From: Flavobacteriales bacterium
GTDB lineage: Bacteria; Bacteroidota; Bacteroidia; UBA10329
DNA length: 64,000 nucleotides
Direction: 5' to 3'
Assembly (NCBI GenBank): GCA_020635495.1
Contig: JACJZQ010000014.1
Coordinates: 42,047-106,046, forward strand
The position numbers were made by a program, and so were the translations under genes. The notes under the pieces were generated by a model that saw nothing but the letters and a program-made list of their open reading frames with translations, was not told where the DNA came from and searched no databases. This document shows, piece after piece, positions 52,898 to 61,923 of this stretch (positions are counted from its first letter, which is position 1; each line of letters starts with the position of its first letter).

Positions 52898-53389
52898 TTA
52901 GGCCACTCGCATAGCCCAAAGCATTATTCGTCCACCTCCCAGTTTCTTGACCGGGCCATCGTTTTCTGTGATTTTCTCGATCAACTCGGCCATAAGGTCT
53001 ATTCCGGTATTTTTCTTGAACTCGTCAAGTAGAGAGCGGAACTTGTTCATGGCCGTCATTGGTGGCACATCTGCAAGTTCATCTATGTTAAGAGCGTGTC
53101 TTACTCTCAGATCGGTCTTGCATTCGTTTATCATTTCAGCGTCTCCCCATCCGAACCCTTCTTTCATGATAGCCATCGCTGCAAGCGTTTTCATGGGTAG
53201 AAGTGTTCGAACTCCTTCATCAACCAACTCTTCGAAATCGTAGTCCTCAATCTGATTGGTCACATGAGCTCGGAAGGTGGCGTACCATTCCATCTCTTGA
53301 TTGTTGAGGTTATCGATGAAGGCATCGAAGTTTGGGTAAGAGAACCCTGGGGCTAGGCTTTTCACAACTTTTAGGTAAGAAGTTTCCAT
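52898..53389 (-). CDS. Orphan DUF772-like (IS1182/IS5-type transposase N-terminal) gene
   Basis: A 163-aa protein. Residues 64-125 (TLAAMAIMKEGFGWGDAEM, DLRVRHALNIDELADVPP, NKFRSLLDEF) have the pattern of the DUF772 N-terminal domain of IS1182/IS5 transposases. No RNase-H catalytic domain follows; the frame stops at RIMLWAMRVA. It may be a decayed IS remnant, an internally deleted copy, or a domesticated DNA-binding protein. No terminal inverted repeats or target duplications are visible. Confidence 0.65.
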   Translation of the reverse strand: METSYLKVVKSLAPGFSYPNFDAFIDNLNNQEMEWYATFRAHVTNQIEDYDFEELVDEGVRTLLPMKTLAAMAIMKEGFGWGDAEMINECKTDLRVRHALNIDELADVPPMTAMNKFRSLLDEFKKNTGIDLMAELIEKITENDGPVKKLGGGRIMLWAMRVA

Positions 53390-53423
53390 GATCGTTAGGT
53401 TTTAAATGGTCGGTCGATTATGG

Positions 53424-54245
53424 TTACGCTACCTTAAGTAGTTGCGTCTTAGCTGGAGCATAGGTCTCCTTAGCAGCTGGGAAGGCCTCAGCGTGTACGT
53501 CTGCAGCAAACTGATTCACAGCATCTTTGATAAGGTCTGCACCGTACATGTACGTTCTTACGAACTTAGGCTTGAAGTCTGTAGAGAATCCGAGCATGTC
53601 CTGAAGAACAAGCGCCTGACCATCTACCTCAATTCCTGCACCTACTCCAACAACTGGGATAGAAACCGCATCTCTTACAGCAGCACCCACGTGTTGTGGC
53701 ACAGCCTCAAGAACAACTGCAATACATCCAAGGGCCTCAAGCTTCTTAGCCTGCTCAACGATCTCCAACTCGGCTTCAATCGTCTTTCCCTGTACTTTGA
53801 ATCCACCGATCATATTGTGATGTGATGGCGTCAGACCGATGTGGCCAATGCAAGGAATTCCAGATTGAGAAAGGTGAGCGTAAAGCTCTTCGTTACCGTA
53901 TACACCTTCAATTTTAAGGGCGTTGGCACCGGCTTTGATCAACGTTTCCACGTTATCCATCGCTTCTTTCATGCCTTTTCTGTTGGCCATGAAAGGCATT
54001 GCAGCAATAAGAAATTTGTCTTTAGCTCCTTTTCTGACCGCTCTGGTGTGCATGGCGATCATTTCAACGTCAGAGTTCAACGTGTCTTCGTGTCCATGCA
54101 TTACCATGGACGAGCAGTCACCAATTAAAATACCGTTTACATCTGTGTCGTTAAGGATCTTTGCACTCCAGTAGTCGTAAGAAGTTACAACAACGATCTT
54201 TTTTCCTTCTGCTTTAAGCTTTTTGAAATTGTTTAGAACACTCAT
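53424..54245 (-). CDS. panB: PanB-like ketopantoate hydroxymethyltransferase, divergent
   Basis: A 273-aa TIM-barrel protein of the PanB family. LIGDCSSM (40-47) holds the first metal Asp (43), KIEGVYG (111-117) the third acidic ligand (Glu113), and VVLEAVP the catalytic Glu. The second ligand segment, ADLPF in E. coli (Asp84), reads AAMPF here (Ala82). A true PanB would join ketoisovalerate and methylene-THF toward pantothenate. The missing Asp makes that uncertain; a related aldolase is possible. Its start is 34 bases beyond the DUF772-like gene, and both leaders share AAAACCTAA. Confidence 0.82.
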   Translation of the reverse strand: MSVLNNFKKLKAEGKKIVVVTSYDYWSAKILNDTDVNGILIGDCSSMVMHGHEDTLNSDVEMIAMHTRAVRKGAKDKFLIAAMPFMANRKGMKEAMDNVETLIKAGANALKIEGVYGNEELYAHLSQSGIPCIGHIGLTPSHHNMIGGFKVQGKTIEAELEIVEQAKKLEALGCIAVVLEAVPQHVGAAVRDAVSIPVVGVGAGIEVDGQALVLQDMLGFSTDFKPKFVRTYMYGADLIKDAVNQFAADVHAEAFPAAKETYAPAKTQLLKVA

Positions 54246-54595
54246 GATTTTAGGTTTTATGCCTCTCGGTGGTCAGGCCGGTCAGCGGGTTAGGTTTTCT
54301 GTTTTGTTTTTCGGTTGTTCCGATTTGTTGACCCAAAGGTGGGGTGCTTGTATATAGTGGTTGTCAAGACATACAACCATTTTGAACAGTCAAATAGATG
54401 GTAAAAACTCTGTATCCCTTTATTTACAAGGCTTTGAAGAGTTCCTGAAATTGTGTTTAAAAAAATCGAAAAAAATGGATGAACAACTGTAACCTTTCGA
54501 TAAACGCGAATTTTCATCGATGAAACAGCCGATTCAATAGGACGAATGGCCCTTTGAAATTAGGTGGATGGAAAGCTTGAAAGAAAGAGGTGCTC
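54246..54595. other. 350-base intergenic region with panB leader
   Basis: Between panB and the 517-aa gene, both on the - strand. It holds two copies of the TTAGGTTTT nonamer (54250 and 54290), a 7-pair inverted repeat TGGTTGT / ACAACCA (54358-54379), and A/T-rich sequence. I see no clear -7 box, tRNA or ORF. Confidence 0.5.
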
Positions 54596-56149
54596 CTACT
54601 CTACCGGAACACCGTAGAGATGCTCTTTACTATAGTTGTATTGGTAAGGACGCTCTTCCATCTTATCCTGGAACCAGGTATGGAAACAGATCATTTCAGG
54701 AGTTTGAAGTAACCAGCCGGTATCCACATCATCCTTTTTCAGTTCAGACAGAACCGCTTGTTTCTCCTTTGCCACTTCTTGAAAATCGTAACTCTTCTTG
54801 CGCAATTCAATAAGAACTTCTGCAATGAGTTTATCTCGTTTGCGGACTTCAACTCCTTTCAGCCCATCCCGTAAGAACTGACGCAGGTTCACGATCTGAG
54901 AATCGGCAAAATCATATTTCTCGCGTTCTATGGCCAACATAATACTAAGCACGCGCGAACCGATATTCCACCCTTCTTTATCCTTTCCTATATGATGGCT
55001 ACTGGCCAACCTGAGGTTCACTTTTCTGAATTCTCCTTTGGCAAAAGAAACACAGGCCAACAGGTAGCTTCTCACAGCTTTCCTGAAATCGCTTTGGTCT
55101 GCATGCTTGCTTTCTACTAAAGAGTCAAGTTGCTTCTCCGCTTCATCAAGCTTACCGGCATAGAATAAAGAGTAAAAGAGGAGTTCCGTTATCACGGCAT
55201 GATTACGGGTATTCGCTCTTAAGTAGGTAAGACTGGTTTCAAACTGCTTCTGCGAATCTTCGAACATATGCCTCCAAAGGTCGTTGGCCCCCAAGTTGGC
55301 ATGCACACTTGCCTGCCTCACCTTTCGTTTTATGGCCGGATTGTTCTCGAGCATCTGCGCCAACTTGGCCAAGCTATCTGAAGCTTCTTCAAGATTGTTC
55401 TGGAGCTGATGATACTCAACCAATAAAAAGTAATAGTAATAGCCTACCGTGGCAGAACTGGTTTGCTCAAATGCCTGATGAAGCGTTTCTATCCTCTCGC
55501 TAAGGAATTGCAGTTGCTTCTTGTCGGCAGGTAAGCGGCTCAATCCTTTGAAACCATAACGCATGGTAACTTCTTCAAAGTATTGTTTTGATAAGTTGGC
55601 CGCATCCCTGCAAGCCGAGTAATTCTCAATCTCTTTAATAAGGTCGTAAAATGCCTTATCCGTTCCTTTCCATGCTTTGATGTACTGCCGCTCAGCAGAC
55701 AACATATCTATAAGGTCATCATACAGTTCATAATGTTTCGCTTGGGCAATGGTTCTATCCAGAACATAAAACCCGGTTTTACGCTGACCTCTTCCTAATA
55801 ATAGTTTTCCTTGAAGCTTTCCAAGCGTGACTGCTGCCAGTGCCTGTCCCTGCTCATCGTAATTTTCATCTCGAATAAGATTCACATCCAACGATAAAGA
55901 GGCCAACATCTTCTCCCGCAGCCTGGTAATTACCATTCTTCTGGCATCTTCTGTAGCAACCTTCTTCTTTAATAAGGACATCACTTTCTCATCGTCCTCA
56001 TACTTCTCCAGAAGATCTAACAGAATCAATGATTTGGGCTTGTGCCCCTTCTTTCTCGATTCAAAACATCCTAAATAGTTTCTAAGGGCCATGCGCTCAT
56101 TAGCGTCCATCATAAAGTGAATGCTACGCAGGTGTTCAAATGCCTTCAA
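54596..56149 (-). CDS. Large alpha-helical repeat protein (TPR-like)
   Basis: A 517-aa, almost entirely helical protein with no signal or membrane segment. Its helix pairs of about 35 aa (for example LLEHQ/YYYYFLLVEYHQLQNNLEEASDSL and LFYAGKLDEAEKQLDSL) suggest a TPR/SEL1-like solenoid. I recognise no named family; it looks like a Bacteroidota-specific scaffold. The start is TTG at 56149 (ATG at 56113 is the alternative). It is divergent from the 55-aa ORF. Confidence 0.8.
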   Translation of the reverse strand: MKAFEHLRSIHFMMDANERMALRNYLGCFESRKKGHKPKSLILLDLLEKYEDDEKVMSLLKKKVATEDARRMVITRLREKMLASLSLDVNLIRDENYDEQGQALAAVTLGKLQGKLLLGRGQRKTGFYVLDRTIAQAKHYELYDDLIDMLSAERQYIKAWKGTDKAFYDLIKEIENYSACRDAANLSKQYFEEVTMRYGFKGLSRLPADKKQLQFLSERIETLHQAFEQTSSATVGYYYYFLLVEYHQLQNNLEEASDSLAKLAQMLENNPAIKRKVRQASVHANLGANDLWRHMFEDSQKQFETSLTYLRANTRNHAVITELLFYSLFYAGKLDEAEKQLDSLVESKHADQSDFRKAVRSYLLACVSFAKGEFRKVNLRLASSHHIGKDKEGWNIGSRVLSIMLAIEREKYDFADSQIVNLRQFLRDGLKGVEVRKRDKLIAEVLIELRKKSYDFQEVAKEKQAVLSELKKDDVDTGWLLQTPEMICFHTWFQDKMEERPYQYNYSKEHLYGVPVE

Positions 56150-56260
56150 GGTCTATTGTGTCGTTTGTCGATAAAAAATAAAGGTATCGATAAACGACCA
56201 AACGAATACTTGGCAAGCTCCATATAACGACTCAGTCTAACCAATTAAAAACTAGGAAAT

Positions 56261-56428
56261 ATGGAAATCTTAATCGCTGTACTAATTGCTTTCGGAGTTG
56301 TAACAGGTAATGATGCTGTTAACATGTCAAAGTCTGAAGCAGAAAAAATTGCAACAGAAAGCGGACTGTCTCAAAAGCAAATTGATGACAAAGCCGCCAT
56401 TATCGGTCTTGAGGAGACCGAGATGTAA
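56261..56428 (+). CDS. 55-residue single-TM small protein
   Basis: ATG 56261 to TAA 56426-56428. Residues 2-14 (EILIAVLIAFGVV) are a hydrophobic helix, and 22-55 (MSKSEAEKIATESGLSQKQIDD and on) an amphipathic, acidic helix. Purine-rich GGAAAT precedes the start, and a terminator follows at 56580. A short tail-anchored or membrane-tethered helix is suggested. No family known. Confidence 0.55.
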   Translation: MEILIAVLIAFGVVTGNDAVNMSKSEAEKIATESGLSQKQIDDKAAIIGLEETEM

Positions 56429-56526
56429 GAGAATTAAGCATTGGATTCTATATCTGCCACTCTGGGATTGGTCTCCCATTCAAAAAAGGGCTTTTTAGGT
56501 TTTGTCCTTTGCAGATACCAGATAAG

Positions 56527-56551
56527 GATGAGGTTTTAGGTTTTCCTCATC
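56527..56551. repeat. Hairpin with the TTAGGTTTT nonamer in its loop
   Basis: GATGAGG / CCTCATC 7-pair stem with loop TTTTAGGTTTT, so the nonamer (56536-56544) lies at the apex. Confidence 0.55.
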
Positions 56552-56579
56552 AGTTCTTCAGAATCCGGTTTGTTGGTTG

Positions 56580-56609
56580 AAGGTGCGCTTTATGCGCACC
56601 TTTTTCTTT
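56580..56609 (+). terminator. Terminator after the 55-aa ORF
   Basis: A perfect 9-pair stem AAGGTGCGC / GCGCACCTT with a 5-base loop, followed by TTTCTTTT. Confidence 0.8.
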
Positions 56610-56621
56610 TGTGTAAATGAA

Positions 56622-56652
56622 AAAACCGCGAGCATTGACTGCTCGCGGTTTT
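56622..56652. terminator. Bidirectional terminator before crp A
   Basis: A perfect 12-pair stem AAAACCGCGAGC / GCTCGCGGTTTT with a 7-base loop. A and T runs on the flanks let it act for the - strand crp gene as well as for + transcripts. Confidence 0.8.
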
Positions 56653-56703
56653 GGCTCTAGCTGAGAAAGGTCTCTAAAACGAATCCAACCCCTATTACAT
56701 TCG

Positions 56704-57408
56704 TTAAGCTAGGCCTGTAGATGTCAGAGCTGCTAACCCCTTAGTGTCTGACACAAGTATTGTATTCCGATCAAACTTGATGATCTTATCTTTTTTCAAT
56801 TCATTCAACACGCTTGTTACAAACTGGCGCGATGTTCCAGTAAGGTTTGCTATGTCTTGATGGGTAAGGAAATGTTCTAAGAGAACCTCATCTCCGAAAA
56901 CTCTACCCACATTATCGGCCATCTCTTTAATGAACTCAACTACGCGAGTTCTGGAATCCTTGAAAATAATTGACTCCAATCTGCTCTCAGTTCGTCTGAT
57001 CCGTGAGCCGATTCTATCGATCAATCGAAGACTAAGCTCTGGGTTCTCCTGCATTACCTTTCTAAGGTCTGCCACATATATCATGTAGAACGAGCACTCC
57101 TCCTTCATGGTAATCGCGAATTCGTTCCGCTTCTGCTCGCCAGCCAAACCCATTTCACCGAACAACTCTCCAGGTCTCACAATAGATTTGATCACCTCTC
57201 TTCCATCGTCAGAATAGTTCCCGACCTTTACACGCCCTTCCTTAAGAATGAAAAGCACCTCGCTCGCGTCTCCAGGATGATATATATATGAGTGTTTTGG
57301 TCTCGACCTCAAGGTTGTGAAGTTTGATACTTCTACCAGAACCGATCTTGGAATATCATCAAAGAGTGTGAACTGCTCTAAATGAATGTAATTAGCTTGA
57401 ATGTCCAT
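56704..57408 (-). CDS. Crp/Fnr-family transcription regulator A
   Basis: A 234-aa regulator (ATG 57408). The cNMP-binding-like barrel (about 15-130) holds PGDASEVLFILKEGRVKVG and PGELFGEMGL. The winged helix-turn-helix is at about 175-220, with recognition helix TGTSRQFVTSVLNELK. No Fnr-type four-Cys iron-sulfur set is seen. It resembles regulator B at 61924 across the whole chain, so the two are paralogues flanking the TonB receptor locus. Confidence 0.93.
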   Translation of the reverse strand: MDIQANYIHLEQFTLFDDIPRSVLVEVSNFTTLRSRPKHSYIYHPGDASEVLFILKEGRVKVGNYSDDGREVIKSIVRPGELFGEMGLAGEQKRNEFAITMKEECSFYMIYVADLRKVMQENPELSLRLIDRIGSRIRRTESRLESIIFKDSRTRVVEFIKEMADNVGRVFGDEVLLEHFLTHQDIANLTGTSRQFVTSVLNELKKDKIIKFDRNTILVSDTKGLAALTSTGLA

Positions 57409-57522
57409 TGGCAATTTTCGCTACGTGTTTCACGTACAAATATGCATTAAAAAAGTGACCTACAACAATTTTACAGTAGACAACACGGTGGACAAAGAGG
57501 TGGACAAAACGTCCATTTAGGT

Positions 57523-59355
57523 TCAAAACGATGAAACAAAATCTTGCAAGGATACTTCGTCTGGAATGTTGATTTTCTTCTTCAGACGGTATCTTCCTTT
57601 CTTTACAGAATCTGGAGAAACACCAAGAATATTGGCGATTTCTTTGGTGGACATGTCGAGTTTCATCAACAGAAAAAGCCGCTGTTCCGCGAGTGTGAGA
57701 TTCTCGTATTGACCAAGCAACCTATCAAGCATGCCACGGTGCACACCATCAAAAAGTTGCTTGAATTCTTCCCAATCGTCATCGGTCAATATCCTAACAC
57801 CAGAGAAATTAACGAGAAGCTCTGAAGTTTCTGGCTCTATGTTTCCCGTTTTCTCTACAGCGGTCTTCAATCTTTTTTCCAGCTGACCAACCAATTCATT
57901 CTTCCTAAGAAGGTTCTCTGTGTACAAGGACAACTTCTGTTGATTATGCTCCAACAGATCAGACATGATCTTCAATTCGGCCTTTTGAAGATCATCTTCT
58001 GCAGTGAGCAACTCACGCTCTTGTCTGTACTTGCGCTTTTGATTGTCAAAAATGAGAGCACCGATCACAATGGTCAGGAAAAGCCCCAATGCTAGAGTAA
58101 GCCATCTATTGGTAATGATGGTCTGCTGCTGTTGGAGCACTTTGATCTCCTGTTCCTTTTGACCTGTTTCAAATCTTACCTCAAGTTCACTGATGGCCTC
58201 CCTACGTTCAACATCTGCAAGGCTGTCTTTCAGATTTATCAGTCTTGATTGTAGAGAAACGGTTTCTTCAAACTTCTTCTGCTGGATCTTAAGTCCAACT
58301 AAGTTCTTATAAGAGATAACCACATCTCCCATTTGCCCGTTCTGCCAGCCTTTTTCCAATGCCAACCGGAAATACCGTTCTGCTTCTGATGGATTACCTG
58401 ATCGCTTATGGCAATGCCCCATGTTATTGAGAATTACCGTCATTTGAGTGAGGTCGGATGCCAAGGTTTTCATCTGAACCGCTTCTTCCAAGTATCTCAG
58501 AGCCTGTTGCCAGTTATTGAGCCCCATGTAACCAAGTGCCAGGTTATTCAAACTCTCACCTTGTCCTTTCAGGTCATTTATCTCTTTTCGGATGTTGTAG
58601 CTGTCCAAAGCTTTGGATATGGCTTCTTCATAATCATGTTTTCGGTAGTCTATCAGCCCAAGAAGTGAAATGCCAAGTGCCTCATTTTTTCTATTGCCAA
58701 TTCTACGGTTGTAGCTTCTATATACCTGTATGTCTGTGCTCGCATCTTCAAGTCTATCCAGTAGGAAGTAAACGATTCCTCTCCCTCTATGACAGTCAAC
58801 TATGTAGGATGAATCGGCAAGTTGAATGGACATCTGAAGTGCTTCAAACCAATTTATCTTGCTTACATCAAGTTTTCCTTGATACCGCATTACCTCTGCC
58901 AACTTCATTGTTGCTAGTAATTGCAATTCGGTAAGCGAGGTGTTGCTGATAACTGAGCGTAGAAGTTGTTCAGCCTCAGAATATTCGCCTTCCAGTTCAA
59001 AAACTGAAGCAAGACACAGTGAATGGAAGTTCTGAATCCATTCTTCGGAATTGGTCAAATCCAGAAATACTGAATCTGCCAGTATTCTATTTGCTTTGGC
59101 CACACTGTCGCTTTTTGCTAAAAGCGATGCATATATCAGATTAGCCCAAGTTTTAGCTTCGGTTCCTTTAGACTGCGCAACCAATTGGGAAGAAAACTCA
59201 ATCGCTTCCTTTGAACTTGTTTCGTCTGCCTTCTCAATCTTTTCAAACAACTCCGATTGAGTTTCTTCCAGATCTCCTTGATACGGTAGTATCTGTGCTG
59301 CACAGAAAGACGCGCTAAGAACTGAGAAAAACAATATGATGGAACGTGTTAACAC
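57523..59355 (-). CDS. Membrane-bound TPR-HTH regulator
   Basis: A 610-aa protein with a signal or TM segment at 1-20, about ten TPR-like helix pairs in the extracytoplasmic part (to about 400), one TM (418-437, WLTLALGLFLTIVIGALIFD), and a coiled coil (440-500). A cytoplasmic LuxR-type HTH follows (569-590, STKEIANILGVSPDSVKKGRYRL). This layout couples an outside or periplasmic signal to DNA binding. Start GTG 59355. It lies directly beside the TonB receptor gene (28 bases). Confidence 0.9.
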   Translation of the reverse strand: MLTRSIILFFSVLSASFCAAQILPYQGDLEETQSELFEKIEKADETSSKEAIEFSSQLVAQSKGTEAKTWANLIYASLLAKSDSVAKANRILADSVFLDLTNSEEWIQNFHSLCLASVFELEGEYSEAEQLLRSVISNTSLTELQLLATMKLAEVMRYQGKLDVSKINWFEALQMSIQLADSSYIVDCHRGRGIVYFLLDRLEDASTDIQVYRSYNRRIGNRKNEALGISLLGLIDYRKHDYEEAISKALDSYNIRKEINDLKGQGESLNNLALGYMGLNNWQQALRYLEEAVQMKTLASDLTQMTVILNNMGHCHKRSGNPSEAERYFRLALEKGWQNGQMGDVVISYKNLVGLKIQQKKFEETVSLQSRLINLKDSLADVERREAISELEVRFETGQKEQEIKVLQQQQTIITNRWLTLALGLFLTIVIGALIFDNQKRKYRQERELLTAEDDLQKAELKIMSDLLEHNQQKLSLYTENLLRKNELVGQLEKRLKTAVEKTGNIEPETSELLVNFSGVRILTDDDWEEFKQLFDGVHRGMLDRLLGQYENLTLAEQRLFLLMKLDMSTKEIANILGVSPDSVKKGRYRLKKKINIPDEVSLQDFVSSF

Positions 59356-59382
59356 ATCAGCAAATTTACTGCAAGGAGTAAA

Positions 59383-61719
59383 TTAGAACTCGACCCTGAA
59401 TCTGAGCACTGGAATGAATCCTTGCTGATGTCGTTTTACGATTGATTGAGAGGCTGGGTCGTACCTGCGGTCGATCTCATTAAGCCTGTTAGTGACATTC
59501 TGAATATCAAGAGAGACCTCCCAAGCAATTTTCTTGAGGTTGTGTTTAAATCGCAACCTGACGTCCAATCTTAAATAATCATCTACCCTGCCCTCAAATC
59601 TTTGGCTTTCAATATGAACTTCTTCGCCTTGTGCAATAGATGCTTCTAAATCTATTGGTGTTATTCGCCTTCCGCCAGCGTAGAAGAATTTGGCATTGAC
59701 ACCTATCAAATGTTTGCCATTCTTTCCAACCCTGAAATCTTTACCCGCAGTAACGCTTGTGATGTAATTTCCATTGTATCTGGTGTTTCGCCATATTTGG
59801 TCAGAACCCTGATATAGTGAGTTGTAAAATGACCCAGTAATAAGGAAGTAGTAATTTTTCGAAAAAGACTTCTCAATCGTCAATTCAAGTCCGTAATTGG
59901 TTCCTATTCCATTGTTGACCAATCGTTTGGTTTCATAAGCCTCATTATCGTTAAGAATAGAAAATCCGTTTCTTCTGGTTCTAACTGGAATACCATACAG
60001 ATATTGGTAGTATATCTCAGTATGCAGACTGAAGTCTTGGAAAAACTTGAAGTCGTAACCCAAAACCAGATGTATTGCTCGGCTATTATCAAGATATCTG
60101 TTGATGTACCCTGGCGTTCCCTCTTCTTGAATGAGGTAGAATGCCAGACTTTCTTGCCTGCTATGCATGCCAGCACCAAATGAAAGTTTGTGATTTGGAG
60201 CAAATTTCCAATCCAAAGCCAATCGAGGTTCCAAGGCAAACTTTCCATTCACATCAAAGTAGCTGGTATGAATACCGCTTAGAAACGTAAGGTTTCCGTT
60301 TATTCTGAATTTGTGCTGAATGTATGTCTGAAAGAAATTACCAGAACCGATTGCCCTGAACTCTTTTTTCCAACCTGTTGGCCACATATCGGTCAAACTG
60401 AATATCAGGTGGTTGTAATTCAATCCATATCTCAAATGGTGCTTGGAGTTGAATTTTGTATTGAATTGTGTTGATAGTCTAATAGCACTATTATTCACCT
60501 GATACTTCCAGTATTCCTCCAATGTCAGACTATCGGTAAGGTAACTGTGGGTAAGATCATTGCCTGCACGCGTGTACGCCAACGTGGTATGGACGTAGTT
60601 CTGTGTGTTAATGATGTACCTGTGTCCAATTCCGGTTGCGATAAAATGGTTCTGGTAATCCTCTTCCACCCTTTTCTGATCCCATCCTGATCTCCATTTG
60701 GTTGTGTCTCTCTCCGGTTCATATCCTGCAGAGCTCAATCCTCCCACCATGAAGACTGAGAACGTTCCGGCTTTCCGTGTGGGGAAGTTCAGTTTGAGAT
60801 TCAGATCTTGAAAAGAGGTGAACAGATCGCCACCTAGATCAGTACCCACGGCTTTAAACAGGCCAAGTGTGGAATATCTGTAATTAGCTAGGTAAGTTGA
60901 CCGCTTCCCTTTGACAAAAGGGCCTTCGGCAGAAGCTTCAATGCCCAAAAAGCCCACCTGTACGGTATACTCTCTTTTACGCTCATTACCAGTTCGCAGC
61001 CTGAGGTCGTATACACCAGAAAGTGCATTTCCATACTCTGCTGCAAATGCTCCTGTAGAGAAATCGCTTGTACCTAACAGGTTATTGGAGAGAATGGAAA
61101 CGTTTCCAGCATACAAACCTTCAATATTGAAGTGATTGGGCACTGGAATCTCTATCCCTTCCAATCTCCATAACAAGCCTTTGGGTGAATTACCTCGAAT
61201 CGAAATCTCATTGGTGATATCATCCGTAAGATTTACTCCCGCAAATGAAAGTGCCATGCGACCGGGGTCGTTCATACTAGCGGCAAACCGTTCTGATTGT
61301 TCCAATGAAAACGACCGTGTGCTCACAACCGCCATTTCGTTATTAGGGCTGCTCGGGTCTTTTTTTGCTTCAATAACAACTTCGTTGAGCTCGGTTGTCG
61401 ATTCCAGCAACTCAACATCAACAACCACCTCCTTACCACTGCCAATATCAATTTGCCATATGGTCTTTGGCTCATAACCTAGGTACTGAATAAGAATATC
61501 CTGTCTTCCTAGAGGTACGTTCTCAATCACATATCTGCCGTCAATATCTGTGCTGGTTCCTTTTATTGGGTCTGAATTCAGAATGATGACTGTTGCGCCT
61601 ATCAGAGGCACTTTTGTGTCTTGGTCCAATACCGTTCCGTGAACTTTTTGCCCGCTATTCTGTCCTTGAGATATACTCAGCATCAGAAAAAAGAAGAACA
61701 ATGTCAACTGGAGCTTCAT
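59383..61719 (-). CDS. TonB-dependent receptor with CarbopepD domain
   Basis: A 778-aa outer-membrane receptor with signal peptide (1-19), a CarbopepD-like domain (about 22-110, GTVLDQDTKVPLIGATV), a plug (to about 230) and a long barrel ending in VEF. SusD-type partner lipoproteins are not seen on either side. The substrate is unknown; peptide, siderophore and glycan are all possible. The TPR-HTH regulator follows on the same strand, with Crp/Fnr paralogues on both flanks. Confidence 0.93.
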   Translation of the reverse strand: MKLQLTLFFFFLMLSISQGQNSGQKVHGTVLDQDTKVPLIGATVIILNSDPIKGTSTDIDGRYVIENVPLGRQDILIQYLGYEPKTIWQIDIGSGKEVVVDVELLESTTELNEVVIEAKKDPSSPNNEMAVVSTRSFSLEQSERFAASMNDPGRMALSFAGVNLTDDITNEISIRGNSPKGLLWRLEGIEIPVPNHFNIEGLYAGNVSILSNNLLGTSDFSTGAFAAEYGNALSGVYDLRLRTGNERKREYTVQVGFLGIEASAEGPFVKGKRSTYLANYRYSTLGLFKAVGTDLGGDLFTSFQDLNLKLNFPTRKAGTFSVFMVGGLSSAGYEPERDTTKWRSGWDQKRVEEDYQNHFIATGIGHRYIINTQNYVHTTLAYTRAGNDLTHSYLTDSLTLEEYWKYQVNNSAIRLSTQFNTKFNSKHHLRYGLNYNHLIFSLTDMWPTGWKKEFRAIGSGNFFQTYIQHKFRINGNLTFLSGIHTSYFDVNGKFALEPRLALDWKFAPNHKLSFGAGMHSRQESLAFYLIQEEGTPGYINRYLDNSRAIHLVLGYDFKFFQDFSLHTEIYYQYLYGIPVRTRRNGFSILNDNEAYETKRLVNNGIGTNYGLELTIEKSFSKNYYFLITGSFYNSLYQGSDQIWRNTRYNGNYITSVTAGKDFRVGKNGKHLIGVNAKFFYAGGRRITPIDLEASIAQGEEVHIESQRFEGRVDDYLRLDVRLRFKHNLKKIAWEVSLDIQNVTNRLNEIDRRYDPASQSIVKRHQQGFIPVLRFRVEF

Positions 61720-61923
61720 AAACTTAGGTCAGAGGCAAGGGGGTTAAAGTTACTCACGGAAGACTACATCTCGAACCAAATAATGATCAGCGAAATTTTA
61801 TCGTTGATTTCAAGGTGGGTAGACTCATAATAATCAGACTTAGCAACATGATTTACAATGCGCGAGACAAGAGTTTGGATGAATGAATCAACGAAACAGC
61901 AAATTTGAAATACTGTAAAGTTC

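Larger units (their letters stand above)
50056..56544. repeat. Cluster of seven TTAGGTTTT nonamers
   Basis: Exact copies at 50056, 50063, 53395, 54250, 54290, 56495 and 56536, all intergenic. On the - strand the unit reads AAAACCTAA and lies a few bases before the DUF772-like and panB starts. A related CCTAAAACC is at 48607, before lipoprotein A. I did not notice copies elsewhere in the window. Confidence 0.65.

Noticed and set aside
54290..54517. 75-aa reading frame on the - strand upstream of panB
   Set aside because: Odd composition, no promoter or start context, and it covers the panB leader and TTAGGTTTT copies. Not treated as a gene.
61720..61923. Crp/Fnr operator at the TCAGCGA / TCGTTGA near-palindrome
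   Set aside because: Spacing and bases do not fit TTGAT-N4-ATCAA, and only one copy is visible. Kept as a remark, not a feature.
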